Part shown: positions 35,239 to 46,125 of the stretch, piece after piece
Position numbering within the stretch: position 1 is the stretch's first letter
How the letters are laid out: each line of letters starts with the position of its first letter
Assembly (NCBI RefSeq): GCF_032854445.1
Contig: NC_088298.1
Location: 1,353,474 to 1,417,473, forward strand
DNA: 64,000 nt
Direction of reading: 5' to 3'
From: Liolophura sinensis
Lineage: Eukaryota > Mollusca > Polyplacophora > Chitonida > Chitonidae
Notes under the pieces: generated by a model
Databases searched by the model: none
Told to the model about the DNA's origin: nothing
Seen by the model: only the letters and a program-made list of their open reading frames with translations
Program-made: the position numbers and the translations under genes

Positions 35239-36912
35239 TGAGAGAAAGTTTGATGGGAAAGTGAACAAGTCAGTTACAGATGTTCGTATATAGCCTGACT
35301 AATTGTGCACAAATTTCCCCCTGATTGAATCAGATTGTGCAACTCCAAGGGCATCTGTTGAATTTAACAGATGAAACAATATTGGTTCTAGCTGAACAAA
35401 TATACCAACAGGTGGCCTAAAATTTGCTCAATGATATTGTCACAGGTGTGTCTATGTTCGTGTCTCCACCCTATAGCAGTAATGGATTGTGCCAGTGACC
35501 TAGTGGGAGGTCAGTTTTTAAACCATGTAGATGTACTGGATCAATCCATTTCTGTACCAAGGGGAGGATTAGTTGACATGTAATTGATACCTGTAACATG
35601 CACACGTGCAGTGGATACATGTGAATAGCAGTTGGTTATTTTAAGTTTTGCAGGTACATTAACTTGTCGTATAACACTGGTTGTTTGCCATCAAACTGTG
35701 GAATGGGAGAACAGTTAAGCCTGAGTTAGGTAATAGCTATAGGCCCAGCTTTGTCACACAGTCACTTGATGAGTTCACTTCCTACTCTGATTGATCTATG
35801 ATTTTAATTACTTGAGTGGGCGAATGTCTTTGTAGTTTACTCTTTATCTGAATTTTCGTCTTATTGGTATGTCTCTATTTGATTTTAAGTATTGTTTTTT
35901 TTTTTTTTTTTGTTTTTTTTTTGCACTTTTTCTTGTTTCATGTGAATTCTTCATTTGTTTCTCTCTTTCTTATGCTGTTGTTGTCGTACCATTGTAGGTC
36001 GAGTGTCTGACCGCTGTCCAGTTTGCCGTTTGACCGCTCCGTTTATGGCTACTATCGTCTGGCTAAGTGCATAAGCTACCTGTCGGACTTAACTCTGAGC
36101 TTGGCCGAAATTTTACCTTGGACCTAGGCCAGGGATTTTGTGATTACACCAAGACATAGCTAATACCAAAACATTTAAGTGGAGGTACACGTACAATGTA
36201 GAATGTATATTACTGCTCTACTGCATGATGACAGCTCTGTGTTGATTCAATTGTGAAAAGAAACCTGATTGGTTACTGGGGATTGATTACGTTTTGACCA
36301 GGGCCACTATCGCCAAAAACAAGATTCTCTTGAAATATTCGCCGAGGGCGAAACACTGTGATTGGTTTGCGAGGTTTTGTCAAGCCTGGCCATAATGAAG
36401 TTGCCCTCAGAACCTTGGTACAGTTAATATGGAAGATAGGCCACATATTTTACCAGGGCAGCAAATGCAATAAACTCCTTACAGAAGGGGCTTAACAGAC
36501 TTTATTGTTACTTGACGTCAGCGTGAGATCATCCGCGTCAAGCTATATGTATGACAGGCTGAAATTCTTCATGCACTGTTGCCTATTTAGGGCAGTGGGA
36601 GACCTGTGTTAGCCACCTAACATGTAGACACAGGTGACACAGAAAGTCGCTCATGTGGAAATGTATGTCTTTCACTGTGTCCTTTTACCTGAGGATAATC
36701 ACCTATGCCTGGTGTTTGAGAAAAGTGTGCGATGATTACAGGTGGAGTTTTAACGTACCTGTTCCGAGCTCGTTTTTCTTTTAGTTTCTTTCCTACCTGT
36801 GGAAACGTTTGTGTGTGTGCATGTCGGCTACATGTGGTAAACTGTGTAGGTGAGGAAAACGTTGAATTGCGATCTGGAGCGTTGTGATTAATGCCGTGTC
36901 ACTATAGACTTC
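35239..36912 (+). other. Intron 2 stretch with a T-rich tract
   Basis: A T-rich tract lies at 35895-35922. The segment 35995-36080 is of higher complexity and follows an ATTGTAG acceptor-like site, but no frame stays open. Confidence 0.4.
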
Positions 36913-36969
36913 ATGCAGAAGATGACACCCAAATCGAAGATGCTGAAAAGTGAAACAAAGGCCAGTGTA
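36913..36969 (+). CDS. CACNB: Weak candidate alternative first exon, calcium channel beta subunit
   Basis: An ATG with an in-frame stop 24 bases upstream opens 19 codons (MQKMTPKSKMLKSETKASV) ending GTA/GTAAGT, a strong intron side but a weak exon side of the donor. It is phase 0 and so could splice to the GSADS exon. The peptide is short and basic, as some membrane-attached vertebrate beta-subunit N-termini are. It is short enough to arise by chance in 37 kb of intron, so confidence is low. Confidence 0.15.
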
Positions 36970-37253
36970 GTAAGTATGAGACATACCTGTTGTACATTTT
37001 CGGTGGTCTGGTGTTTGGGTGACTGGAAGTCAAGCTTGATGGTGTTGGTTTTACCTTCATGTAAATATATTAAATAGAAACATAGAGTGACAGCTGAAGT
37101 ATTTGAAACGTAAATCCGTTGTCACACACGGCAATGCGTTGTAGTGAAAATGCACGATTATTGTACACAGAGTGTCGGAATCACCACGATGTGTGTGTGG
37201 ACCTATCCGAGGTTGGGAGACAGGCCATACACACAAAGTTAGTCATTTACATG

Positions 37254-37300
37254 TATTTATTTATTTGATTGTTGTTTAGCGTTGCACTCAAGGTTTTTTT
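37254..37300 (-). mobile_element. SINE tail fragment, minus strand
   Basis: ATTTATTTATTTGATTGTTG is followed by GTTGCACTCAAGG, after which similarity ends. Confidence 0.65.
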
Positions 37301-37411
37301 TCTTAAAAAATGACAGCTATAATTTATGGGTTTAGCAAGCTGAGAAAGCTGAGTTGACCAGTGACGTTTCTCAAGTTACTGGTAAACCTTCTCATGTGTG
37401 GTGTGATGTCA

Positions 37412-37558
37412 TTACGTGGGAAGGTCTGACAGCAACCTGCAGATGGTCATGGGTTTCCCCTTTGCTGTGCCTGATTTCCTGCCACTGTAATGCTGGCTGC
37501 CATCGTAGGAGTGAAATGTTATTCAGGATGGCGTAAAACAACAATCAAGTAAATAAAA
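37412..37558 (+). mobile_element. SINE 3' half, plus strand
   Basis: TTACGTGGGAAGGTCTGACA through ATGGGTTTCCCC and TGCTGGCTGCCATCGTAGG to CAATCAAGTAAATAAAA. The 5' half is missing. Confidence 0.9.
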
Positions 37559-37754
37559 TTGTATAGTGCATGTAGGATGTGTTATGGTATAGAATGTGCT
37601 TGGGGAATTCAGAAAACTCCATTTCCAACTTTAACAAGGTTGTCCAAAGCAATCTTTTCTTTCCTGTAGCACAAACATTACACTCATCTGTGAATATGTG
37701 TGCTCTTGCAAACACTTGCATATTGAAATGTAAATGTAGGTAGTGCACAAGTGA

Positions 37755-38200
37755 CATAGTGACAATTTGCAAATCCGTAACCCTGAAGGGTTCTTATGAC
37801 AATTTGCACATCCGTAACAGTCAAGGTTCCCTGGGACAGTTTTCACATCTTTAACAAAGAAGGGTTCTTGTGACAATTTGCACATCTGTAACATTGACGG
37901 GTTCTTGTGACAATTTGCACATCTGTAACAGTGAAGGGTTCTTGTGACAATTTGCACATCTGTAACAGTGAAGGGTTCTTGTGACAATTTGCACATCTGT
38001 AACAGTCAAGGTTCCCTGGGACAGATTTCACATCTTTAACAAAGAAGGGTTCTTGTGACAATTTGCACATCTGTAACATTGACGGGTTTCTTGTGACAAT
38101 TTGCACATCTGTAACAGTGAAGGGTTCTTGTGACAATTTGCACATCTGTATCAGTGAAGGGTTCTTGTGACAATTTGCATATCCGTATCAGTGAAGGACC
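37755..38200. repeat. Minisatellite, 37-bp unit, 12 copies, with a 185-bp higher-order unit
   Basis: Monomers contain GACAATTTGCACATCTGTAA and CAGTGAAGGGTTCTTGT. A diagnostic variant (TCAAGGTTCCCTGGGACAG) at 37821 recurs at 38006, exactly five monomers later, with the intervening variants in the same order. Confidence 0.95.
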
Positions 38201-38356
38201 ACAGCAGGTTTAATAGTACTGGTTGTTATAGGTTTAAGTGAAGTCCAGATCATTTGCATACAATTAAGACACAGTATTAAGGAATATTATTAAAATCCAG
38301 CTGATCTCTACAAGCATGATATAGACCAGCTGCCTAATCTGATCATCTGGACAGTC

Positions 38357-39365
38357 CTCCACATGCCATCAGCCATCCACATCTAGCATCCACATCCCAT
38401 CAGCCATCCACACCCAGCATCCACATGCCATCAGCCATCCACATCCAGCATCCACATCCCATCAGCCATCCACATCCAGCATCCACATGCCATCAGCCAT
38501 CCACATCCAGCATCCACATCCCATCAGCCATCCACATCCAGCATCCACATCCCATCAGCCATCCACATCCAGCATTCACATCCCATCAGCTATCCACATC
38601 CAGCATCCACATCCCACCAGCCATCCATATCCAGCATCCACATCCCATCAGCCATCCACATCCAGCATCCACATCCCATCAGCCATCCACATCCAGCATC
38701 CACATGCCATCAGCCATCCACATCCAGCATCCATCCACATCCCATCAGCCATCCACATCCAGCATCCACATCCCATCAGCCATCCACATCCAGCATTCAC
38801 ATCCTATCAGCCATCCACATCCACATCCCATCAGCTATCCACATCCAGCATTCACATCCCATTAGTTATCCACATCCAGCATCCACATCCCATCAGCCAT
38901 CCACATCCAGCATTCACATCCTATCAGCCATCCACATCCACATCCCATCAGCTATCCACATCCAGCATTCACATCCCATTAGTTATCCACATCCAGCATT
39001 CACATCCCATTAGTTATCCACATCCAGCATCCACATCCCATCAGCCATCCACACCCAGCATCCACATCCCATCAGCTATCCACATCCAGCATCCACATCC
39101 CATCAGCCATCCACATCCAGCATCCACATCCCATCAGCCATCCACACCCAGCATCCACATCCCATCAGCTATCCACATCCAGCATCCACATCCCATCAGC
39201 CATCCACATCCAGCATCCACATCCCATCAGCCATCCACATCCAGCATTCACATCCCATCAGCCATCCACACCCAGCATCCACATCCCATCAGCTATCCAC
39301 ACCCAGCATCCACATCCCATCAGCTATCCACACCCAGCATCCACATCCCATCAGCCATCCACATC
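38357..39365. repeat. Minisatellite, 31-bp unit, about 32 copies
   Basis: The unit CATCCACATCCCATCAGCCA plus TCCACATCCAG has no stop in any of the three + frames. Although 31 is not a multiple of three, a 316-codon frame therefore runs through it with a 31-residue period rich in H, P and S. There is no start context, splice site or homology, so it is treated as non-coding. Confidence 0.96.
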
Positions 39366-39616
39366 TGTCGGCTATTGCATTGTAATACCAATGACATTCA
39401 CGTGCTCGTGCAGGCTATCTTTCATCAGTATCATTAAAGTGAAGGTTTGCATTGAACTGTGAGATATATTATTAAGCTGTCCTGAGGAAATGGCTTTTAT
39501 GGGAGAATGGAAATGTGAGGTACTCAGAAGGCCCAAATGACATTAGGACACATCGTTTTCTTCTGTGACTTTCGAGTGTGTGTGTGTAATTCATATGTGC
39601 TTTATGAGCTTACAGT

Positions 39617-39830
39617 GCTAGTGGCTGAAGTAGTTAGAGTACTGCCAACACGACACAATGACACAGGAACCTCTCACCAATGTTCAGGTCCGTGGGACAC
39701 ACTGCCCCCGACCTGCAGATGGTCGTTGGCTTCCCTCAGGCTCGGCTCGGTTTCCTCCCATCATTATGCTGGCAGCCATCGTATTAGTGAAATAGGACAC
39801 CAGTCAAATAAAGAAATGAATCAATTTTTG
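39617..39830 (+). mobile_element. SINE, diverged, plus strand
   Basis: CCTCTCACCAATGTTCAGG, CAGATGGTCGTTGGCTTCCC and CGGTTTCCTCCCATCATTAT are retained. The tail is CACCAGTCAAATAAAGAAA. Confidence 0.88.
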
Positions 39831-40095
39831 AAGAAGACATCCAAATGTTGTTGATAGACCAGCAATTAGTTCAGCTTATAAAGTGAACGAAATCCCAACG
39901 AGGTGAAATATCTGGAATGACTGCCTACAGTCTGGAGAGACCAATCAATCAACGTGTTGTGTTTACGAGAGCTCATCTCCACTTATATTACCCTAACTTT
40001 TTTTTTTTTTTGGCATGTTACAGTCAGCCTGGATATTATGCAACACCTCTCAATCAGTATGAGACTGTTGTTGGGACACAAACCTGCCTACCATG

Positions 40096-40097
<2 letters not shown>

Positions 40098-40140
<43 letters not shown>
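40098..40140. repeat. Compound microsatellite (TA)n(TG)n
   Basis: An alternating TA run is followed by a TG run. Confidence 0.97.
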
Positions 40141-40239
40141 CTGGGATTTTCAAGTCATAACTTAACAGTTTTTCAGTCACATGATGGCAAGGAGACATGT
40201 GATCTGTGTACATGTACTGAGTTTTTTTTGTTACGCTTC

Positions 40240-40312
40240 TTAGCAGGTCTCGTCATCATATGACTGAAACATTGGTAAGCCTGATGTTAAATCCCACTCA
40301 CTCACTCACTCA
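40240..40312 (+). mobile_element. Second SINE family, 3' fragment
   Basis: TCGTCATCATATGACTGAAA, then TGATGTTAAATCCCACTCAC with a CACT repeat tail. Confidence 0.75.
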
Positions 40313-41987
40313 GTCTTGACAGGTCACCTGATACAGGTAGAGCTTTTAAACCATTTCTGGCCTTGCCATTGTACAAGAGGAAAGTCTTGAGTGTCAGTTA
40401 AGCAAAATTATTTTATTTAAAAACTTTTTAAACATAAAAAAGATTTTGATGTATATACAGACACATGCATGCAATAGCAATGCAGAGAAATAAAATTTAG
40501 GATCACATGTAAGATGACATGAATCAGTCCATCATACAAGTATGTCAATTGTAATTAATGGCTTGTTGTGTGATTATAGTTGTGTTGTTAAATTAAGGTA
40601 GAGATGTGTGGAGATTTTACTTTCCAGGGCTAATCAACACTTCTCACCCAGAGGGCTCCAAACCAGGGCTTAACAGTTTAATATATAAAGATGTCCCAAA
40701 AGACAACCATTCCTCAGGCTGCGGTGTCACAAGTTCTTGTCCAACTCTTGCTGGTTTTGTCCGAGAGTGCTTTATATCAGCAGGGTGAAATGGCAGTTTT
40801 TACTACATGTAGCTCATGTGATAGAAGGGTTAGGATTTCTGCTAAAGTTAAGACTGAACTAGGTCTAAGATTGCTGCTGTCACCCTATTGTAGGGATTTG
40901 TGTTCAATTAAGGTTCAGAATGTGGGACGTTCGTTTGGCACAACTGGCTGAATCACTGTTCTAGCAGAAAAGCAACACAATAACCAGTAAGTTTGCAGAC
41001 TGGAATCCGCTGTCTGAGCAGTACAGCTGTGGCGCTGACTCGGGAGGTGTTAAGGTCAGATATGACCAAGGGTGTTGGTTTTACCCTGGCTCTTCATATG
41101 CATATAATTACCAGTAAAACCTTTAAGGGACTATATTCAGCCATGGTTCGAGGGTTCGGCGTTGCTGCGATATCGTGCCCACGATGACAACACGACGGGT
41201 GTAAGTCGCTGGTGTATTTAAACTTGACTGCTGTTGTGAGTACGACATTTCTAATATGGATTAGGGAAATGCAAAGAAATTCTAGTGGGAAAGGGATTCT
41301 AGTATGTGTAACATTAGCAGCAGCGGAGTTTCGAGTTTGAAGTCTTGTGCCATTAAAGGCAAAAAAAGTCTTACAGTATGATGTGACTTGTGAAAAAGAC
41401 ATTAATTTACTGATTGCCTGTCTTGTAGTACATGTTCTGGAGGCACAAATAACACCTCTTTCTTTTAGAAACTTCTGAAGATTCGTTAACCTTCAGCTCC
41501 TGAAGTTTCTCCATCATTCATATACCGTAAACAGCTTCTTGTGGAAGTTTTCAGACAGCCATGTTATAGTAAAGGCGAACAAAAATTGGTGCGTAACATT
41601 TGTGACACGTCACATGATGTGTACAGTAAGACATTTTTTTATACCTTACACAATATAGTAGTTGTAACTGGAAACTCCTCTATCGTTCATGAATATGTAT
41701 TTACCTCTCTTCTTGCTGGCGCCATTTTGGAATAAATTTTCTCGCCTTGGCTACAGACATCATGGCATGGTTACTAAGTGTGTTCACATGTACTCTGGTG
41801 GAGTGAGAGTGTCACTTGTAAAGGGCAGAATGGGGGATTCACATCTTTTAGTAATCACCATTCAGAGCTAAACATTTATCGTTACATGTGGATGATCTTT
41901 GTGGGCATGGCCTCACCCACAGCATTGAGTCCTAAACATAGGAACTCTTAAGTTAATTAACAGGCAAGAGGACTCCTCTTGTCTTGT
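40313..41987 (+). other. Intron 2 stretch, nothing recognised
   Basis: Several small frames, none with splice support or protein-like composition. Confidence 0.45.
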
Positions 41988-42042
41988 CGAATAAGTGAAA
42001 TATTCTTGAGTACGGTGTAAAACGCCAATCATGTAAATAGAT
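41988..42042 (+). mobile_element. SINE 3' fragment
   Basis: AATAAGTGAAATATTCTTGA, then ACGGTGTAAAACGCCAATCA and GTAAATAGATA. Confidence 0.88.
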
Positions 42043-42471
42043 AATGTCAAAACCACAGCTTTTCTTAATGATGCAAACTTATTCAAGCCTGGATGTTAAT
42101 ATTTAGGCTAGACTGGGTTAGAGCAAAGTCTGCTGTGTCAGCAAATTTTACTTAGCTTGACATATACCTTATAATTCTTAACGGTGAATTGTTCCAGTCC
42201 CGTATACTATGTAGAGCTTGTATAGGATGTCTCCACCTCCCCCCCCCCCACCTCCACACCACCACACGTCCTCCCCCCCGCTCCCTTGTGAAAATTTGAT
42301 GTTATTTTTTCGCACCTGTATTACAGTCTATACCAGTTGCAAAGTACATTGTACAGTACATTGGAGCTTTTATTTTAATAAAGATAATCAAGAAAGGTCA
42401 TTTTATTATTGCATTTAGCATCTACCAAAATTGTATATACTTGTGCGGGGCCCATATCTAGAAAAACATTA

Positions 42472-42740
42472 AAGGCTCTGATCCCGAACTTTATTGGTGA
42501 CATTGTGACTGTGCATAAAGAAATTTTATGAATGCAACCCAAAATGATGCTTTCTAAGAGCTTTTAAATTTGTGAATGAAAGAAATTTGTATAAAAAATA
42601 TGACAACTTAGTATTGGTATAAAACCATCATATTTTTGTTTAATTTACTTCTTTGGTTTTAATACAGCTTGTTTCAGTTTGGGCAGCCAACAATTTAGGA
42701 GCCCAAACGTTTTCCAGAACTGAAATGACTCCACATATGC
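42472..42740. repeat. Dispersed repeat, about 265 bp, copy 2
   Basis: Same orientation and module order as 26337-26605, ending AGGAGCCCAAACGTTTTCCA and then CTGAAATGACTCCACATATG. Confidence 0.85.
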
Positions 42741-44165
42741 CCCTGATGTACGTGATTTGAAGTGTAAGAACTACAGACTTCATAATACCTGTGTGGGATG
42801 ATCTTACTTCTACAATAAAATGATGTTCAGACTGACATGTTTAATACAACACCTTGCATAAAATTATGAGAATTATCAGCCATTAATGCAGGATATCTTG
42901 TCAGAGCCATTCCCTGGAGGCCTTAACCCTTCCCCCACCCTCCTCGCAAATCTCCTCACGCCACCCCACTCTCGTGGGCAACCCTCACGGGCATGTTGTA
43001 CTAGCTCTAGGACAGGCAACTTCCATTATACCATTATAATCCCCCCACCCTCCTTATTTCCATCCAGTATTGATCTGGAGGAACTTGAGAACCAGCTCAG
43101 GAATTGAATTGAGCAAGGCATAGTCTGCAGTGTCATAGAATCGCTGTTGTAAATGTGTGATGCACTTGTGCTGTACCTAGCTCAGTTTCCAAGCCATCTA
43201 GCCAGCCAGCTGCGGAGTCAGTGAAATGGAGCGATCCGAAGCCAGTGTCTCTTCCAGTGGGACAGGGCTTGTGGAACATTCCACTCTCCAGCCTGCGCAG
43301 TATGTGTAGCAAAGGCTGTCTGATAGGGTTGAGCTGCGACCCTCAAGGCTGACTTGGCATTTCAGATCAACGAAGCCTCTCTCTGGACTTGGTATTGATC
43401 GTGTTGTGGCACAGGGCCGAACACATACACAGCTACTCTACATCTACCCATCAGAATTCCTGTTTGATGAGCAGTGCAGTATTATGGGATGGAGACTTGT
43501 AATTACATGTTTAGAGAGTAGAGAGAAGCTAGATTGTGTTGTCTGACTGTGCCTGCTGTGAGCACGTAATATGTAAGTGGCCCTGGACCTAGAAGGCCAG
43601 TCTAGTCCTGGTGCTCAGATGGTGATAGAAGACCTTTGTCTGCTACAAACGCTTGAGGCTGTGCTCATGCCATGAAGGTACCATAGAATGTGTGTTGTCC
43701 CGATTGTCCTTCAGTCCTTGTGCCAAGATGGCGTCGTCTGAACCGTAATGTAACGCTTTCCTGTCGGTACCAGCAACGAACAACCTGTGATCTAAGCATT
43801 CTTCCATGATCTAGGATACAGTTTTCACAGGTTTTTACTCTTTATCTGGACAAATGGTCAGTTTCCGTTAGAAGCCGGACAGCGTACGTGTATCCATTTC
43901 TGTATTCACTCTTCATTCAGTCATCCACAGTTGATCTCAGATCTCATTGATTAGCAGGTCTGGGAATTATATCGGCATTCCTGACTTTATCACTGGCATA
44001 TTGCACATGTACTGTAACCATTTTTTGTTAACACCTTTGAATAGTGGATGATCGTAGTGTGTTTGTATACGCCCCTCCACCCCTTGAGAACAGACCTCCT
44101 ATCGATCAGTGGTGTATTAGACTAAGATGAGTGCAAGCTGGAGGGTTAAGGTGCGCGCTGGATAG
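42741..44165 (+). other. Intron 2 stretch with protein-like frames; possible leader of the candidate first exon
   Basis: An ATG at 42886 opens 73 codons ending SSIDLEELENQLRN. The 3' part follows an acceptor-like TTTCCATCCAG. A second ATG at 43226 opens MERSEASVSSSGTGLVEHST and stops soon after. Neither frame ends in a phase-0 donor, so neither is called a gene. Confidence 0.3.
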
Positions 44166-44270
44166 CGCCTGAGCCATGCGGACTGTGGTGAGCGCCTGTG
44201 CCATGCCGACTGTGGTGAGCACCTGTGCCATGCCGACTGTGGTGAGCGCCTGAGCCATGCCGACTGAGGT
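44166..44270. repeat. Tandem repeat, 27-bp unit, 4 copies
   Basis: Each unit contains ATGCCGACTGTGGTGAGCGC (ATGs at 44176, 44203, 44230 and 44257). The array ends immediately before the candidate exon at 44276 and opens an upstream frame that ends in TGA at about 44251. Confidence 0.95.
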
Positions 44271-44275
44271 GTGGT

Positions 44276-44383
44276 ATGACAGTCACTCCTCCAACAATGC
44301 CTGATCTGTACATCTGCCCAGACAAGCACAGGATGGGACGGCTGCGCAAAATACTCTCTGGTCTAAGCGACACTTCACTCACG
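44276..44383 (+). CDS. CACNB: Candidate alternative first exon of the calcium channel beta subunit
   Basis: In the 36.8 kb second intron, an ATG opens 36 codons (MTVTPPTMPDLYICPDKHRM, then GRLRKILSGLSDTSLT) ending ACG/GTAAAA, a usable donor in phase 0. Phase 0 is exactly what the GSADS exon at 59785 needs, so splicing would give ...SDTSLT-GSADSNY. In vertebrate CACNB genes several short first exons splice directly to GSADS. The segment reads like protein, and it is basic at GRLRKI. A second in-frame ATG (TMPDLY) follows at codon 8. Immediately upstream are four 27-bp repeats that would give the 5' leader small upstream reading frames. No transcript is available here, so this is inference from phase, donor and composition. 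Confidence 0.4.
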
Positions 44384-45439
44384 GTAAAAATTTTCACTTG
44401 GACCACAAATATCGATTATGGTCACAGTTTCGCTTGTCTCCTAATGTCGTCATTGTATGCCCTGTATTCTCCATGTTGCAATGAACACAAGTATGCTTCA
44501 GTCACCTTATAAAATGATCTGCAGTCACCTTATAAAATGATCTGCAGTAATATCATGACCTGTATTATACATTCTCACTCAGACGAAAACATGTCGATCT
44601 TGGTTACATTTCCGGTTGTCTTGTAATGTTATTTTCTCATGACTTCTGTTGTTCCATGAATGCACATATGCTTCAGTGCAATCACGGTAAACGTATGGAT
44701 GATAGTGGGTTTCCCCCCAGGCTCTATCCGGTTTCCTTCGGTACATCACACCTTTGCAAAATTTTGTTCAAGGACACATTTGTTCAGTTTTCTTTGTAAA
44801 CATACAAGGTATTTCCCATGTTATCTGAAGAATCACCTGCATGTAAATTTCACTGCAGGCAGTGTCAGTGCTCGCATTCTTTCTTTCTTGAGCCTCCCAT
44901 CAGATATTTCAAATTCGCTTTTTGTTTTAAAGAGGATATTTTTTCCAGATGCGTTTAAAGCGGGGTTTCTCCACTAAATTTACTGGTTGACAGTTCACAT
45001 ATCCTTGCAGCATTATTTCATGTGGCAAATTCATGACATATCAGTATTGTGAAGAGTGTACTCTTAATACTCTGACAAAGCCTTACTTGTGGAGAACATA
45101 TCATTGGCCTGTCTTAATTTACCACAAATCAATCTTTACTCAGTTACATTGTAGTATCTACATCTTCAGTTCCCTCAGAAGGAAAATTGGTTTGTGAAAA
45201 AAAGTGAGAGTTGTAAATTAAAGCTAACAGCTCTGTGGTGTAGTTCTCTGTGGTGTAGTTCTTACTCGGACTGTAAATCAGTAAGATGGCTAATGTGTGC
45301 GATTTGTCACCAGCCATCTAATTACCACAGTATAAATGTACACGGAGGTGTCGTCCCAGACACAAGTTATTGGGGTATTGTGAATAATGGTTCCCTAATG
45401 CCCATTACAGTTGCAAAGTCTTTGTATCCATCTGGTCTG
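44384..45439 (+). other. Intron 2 stretch with a SINE core remnant
   Basis: GTGGGTTTCCCCCCAGGCTC, then CGGTTTCC near 44707-44735, is a fragment of the SINE core. Nothing else was recognised. Confidence 0.5.
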
Positions 45440-46125
45440 CTGCATTGTACCCGTCATAACTGGGTTACACTGATTACATTTGCTACATTATGCAATCACT
45501 GCTGCTACATTGTAACCATCACAATAACTGGGTTACACTGATTACATTTGCTACATTGTGCAATCCCTGCTGCTACATTGTAACCATCACAAATTCTATG
45601 TTGTAACCATTACGAGTGCAACATTGTACCCAGCACATTTGCTGCATTGTACCCAGCACAGTTGCTACATTGCACCCAGCACAATTGCTACACTGCACCC
45701 AGCACAGTTGCTACACTGCACCCAGCACAATTGCTACACTGGCACCCAGCACAGTTGCTACACTGCACAGTTGCTACAACTGCACCCAGCACAGTTGCTA
45801 CACTGCACCCAGCACAGTTGCTACACTACACCCAGCACAGTTGCTACAACTGCACCCAGCACAGTTGCTACACTACACCCAGCACAGTTGCTACACCGCA
45901 CCCATCACAGTTCCAACGCCGCACCCATCACAGTTGCTAAACTTCACCCATCACAGTTGCTAAACTTCACCCATCACAGTTGCTACACTACACCCATCAC
46001 AGTTGCTACACTACACCCATCACAGTTGCTAAACGTCACCCATCACAGTTGCTACACTACACCCATCACAGTTGCTACACTACACCCATCACAGTTGCTA
46101 CACTTCACACATCAAATTTGCTACA
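45440..46125. repeat. Minisatellite, 23-bp unit, over 20 copies, with a 79-bp duplication at its left
   Basis: The unit CACCCAGCACAGTTGCTACA plus CTG shifts to a CACCCATCACAGTTGCTACA variant in the right half. A larger direct duplication (AACTGGGTTACACTGATTAC...) precedes it. The frames open through it (up to 222 codons) have a 23-residue period and no gene support. Confidence 0.95.

Noticed and set aside
38487-39437. 316-codon frame, longest in the window
   Set aside because: It is read entirely through a 31-bp minisatellite whose unit lacks stops in all frames; there is no gene context.
43226-43309. ATG-led frame MERSEASVSSSG as a further alternative first exon
   Set aside because: The only nearby donor (GCGCA/GTATGT) is phase 2, incompatible with the phase-0 GSADS exon.
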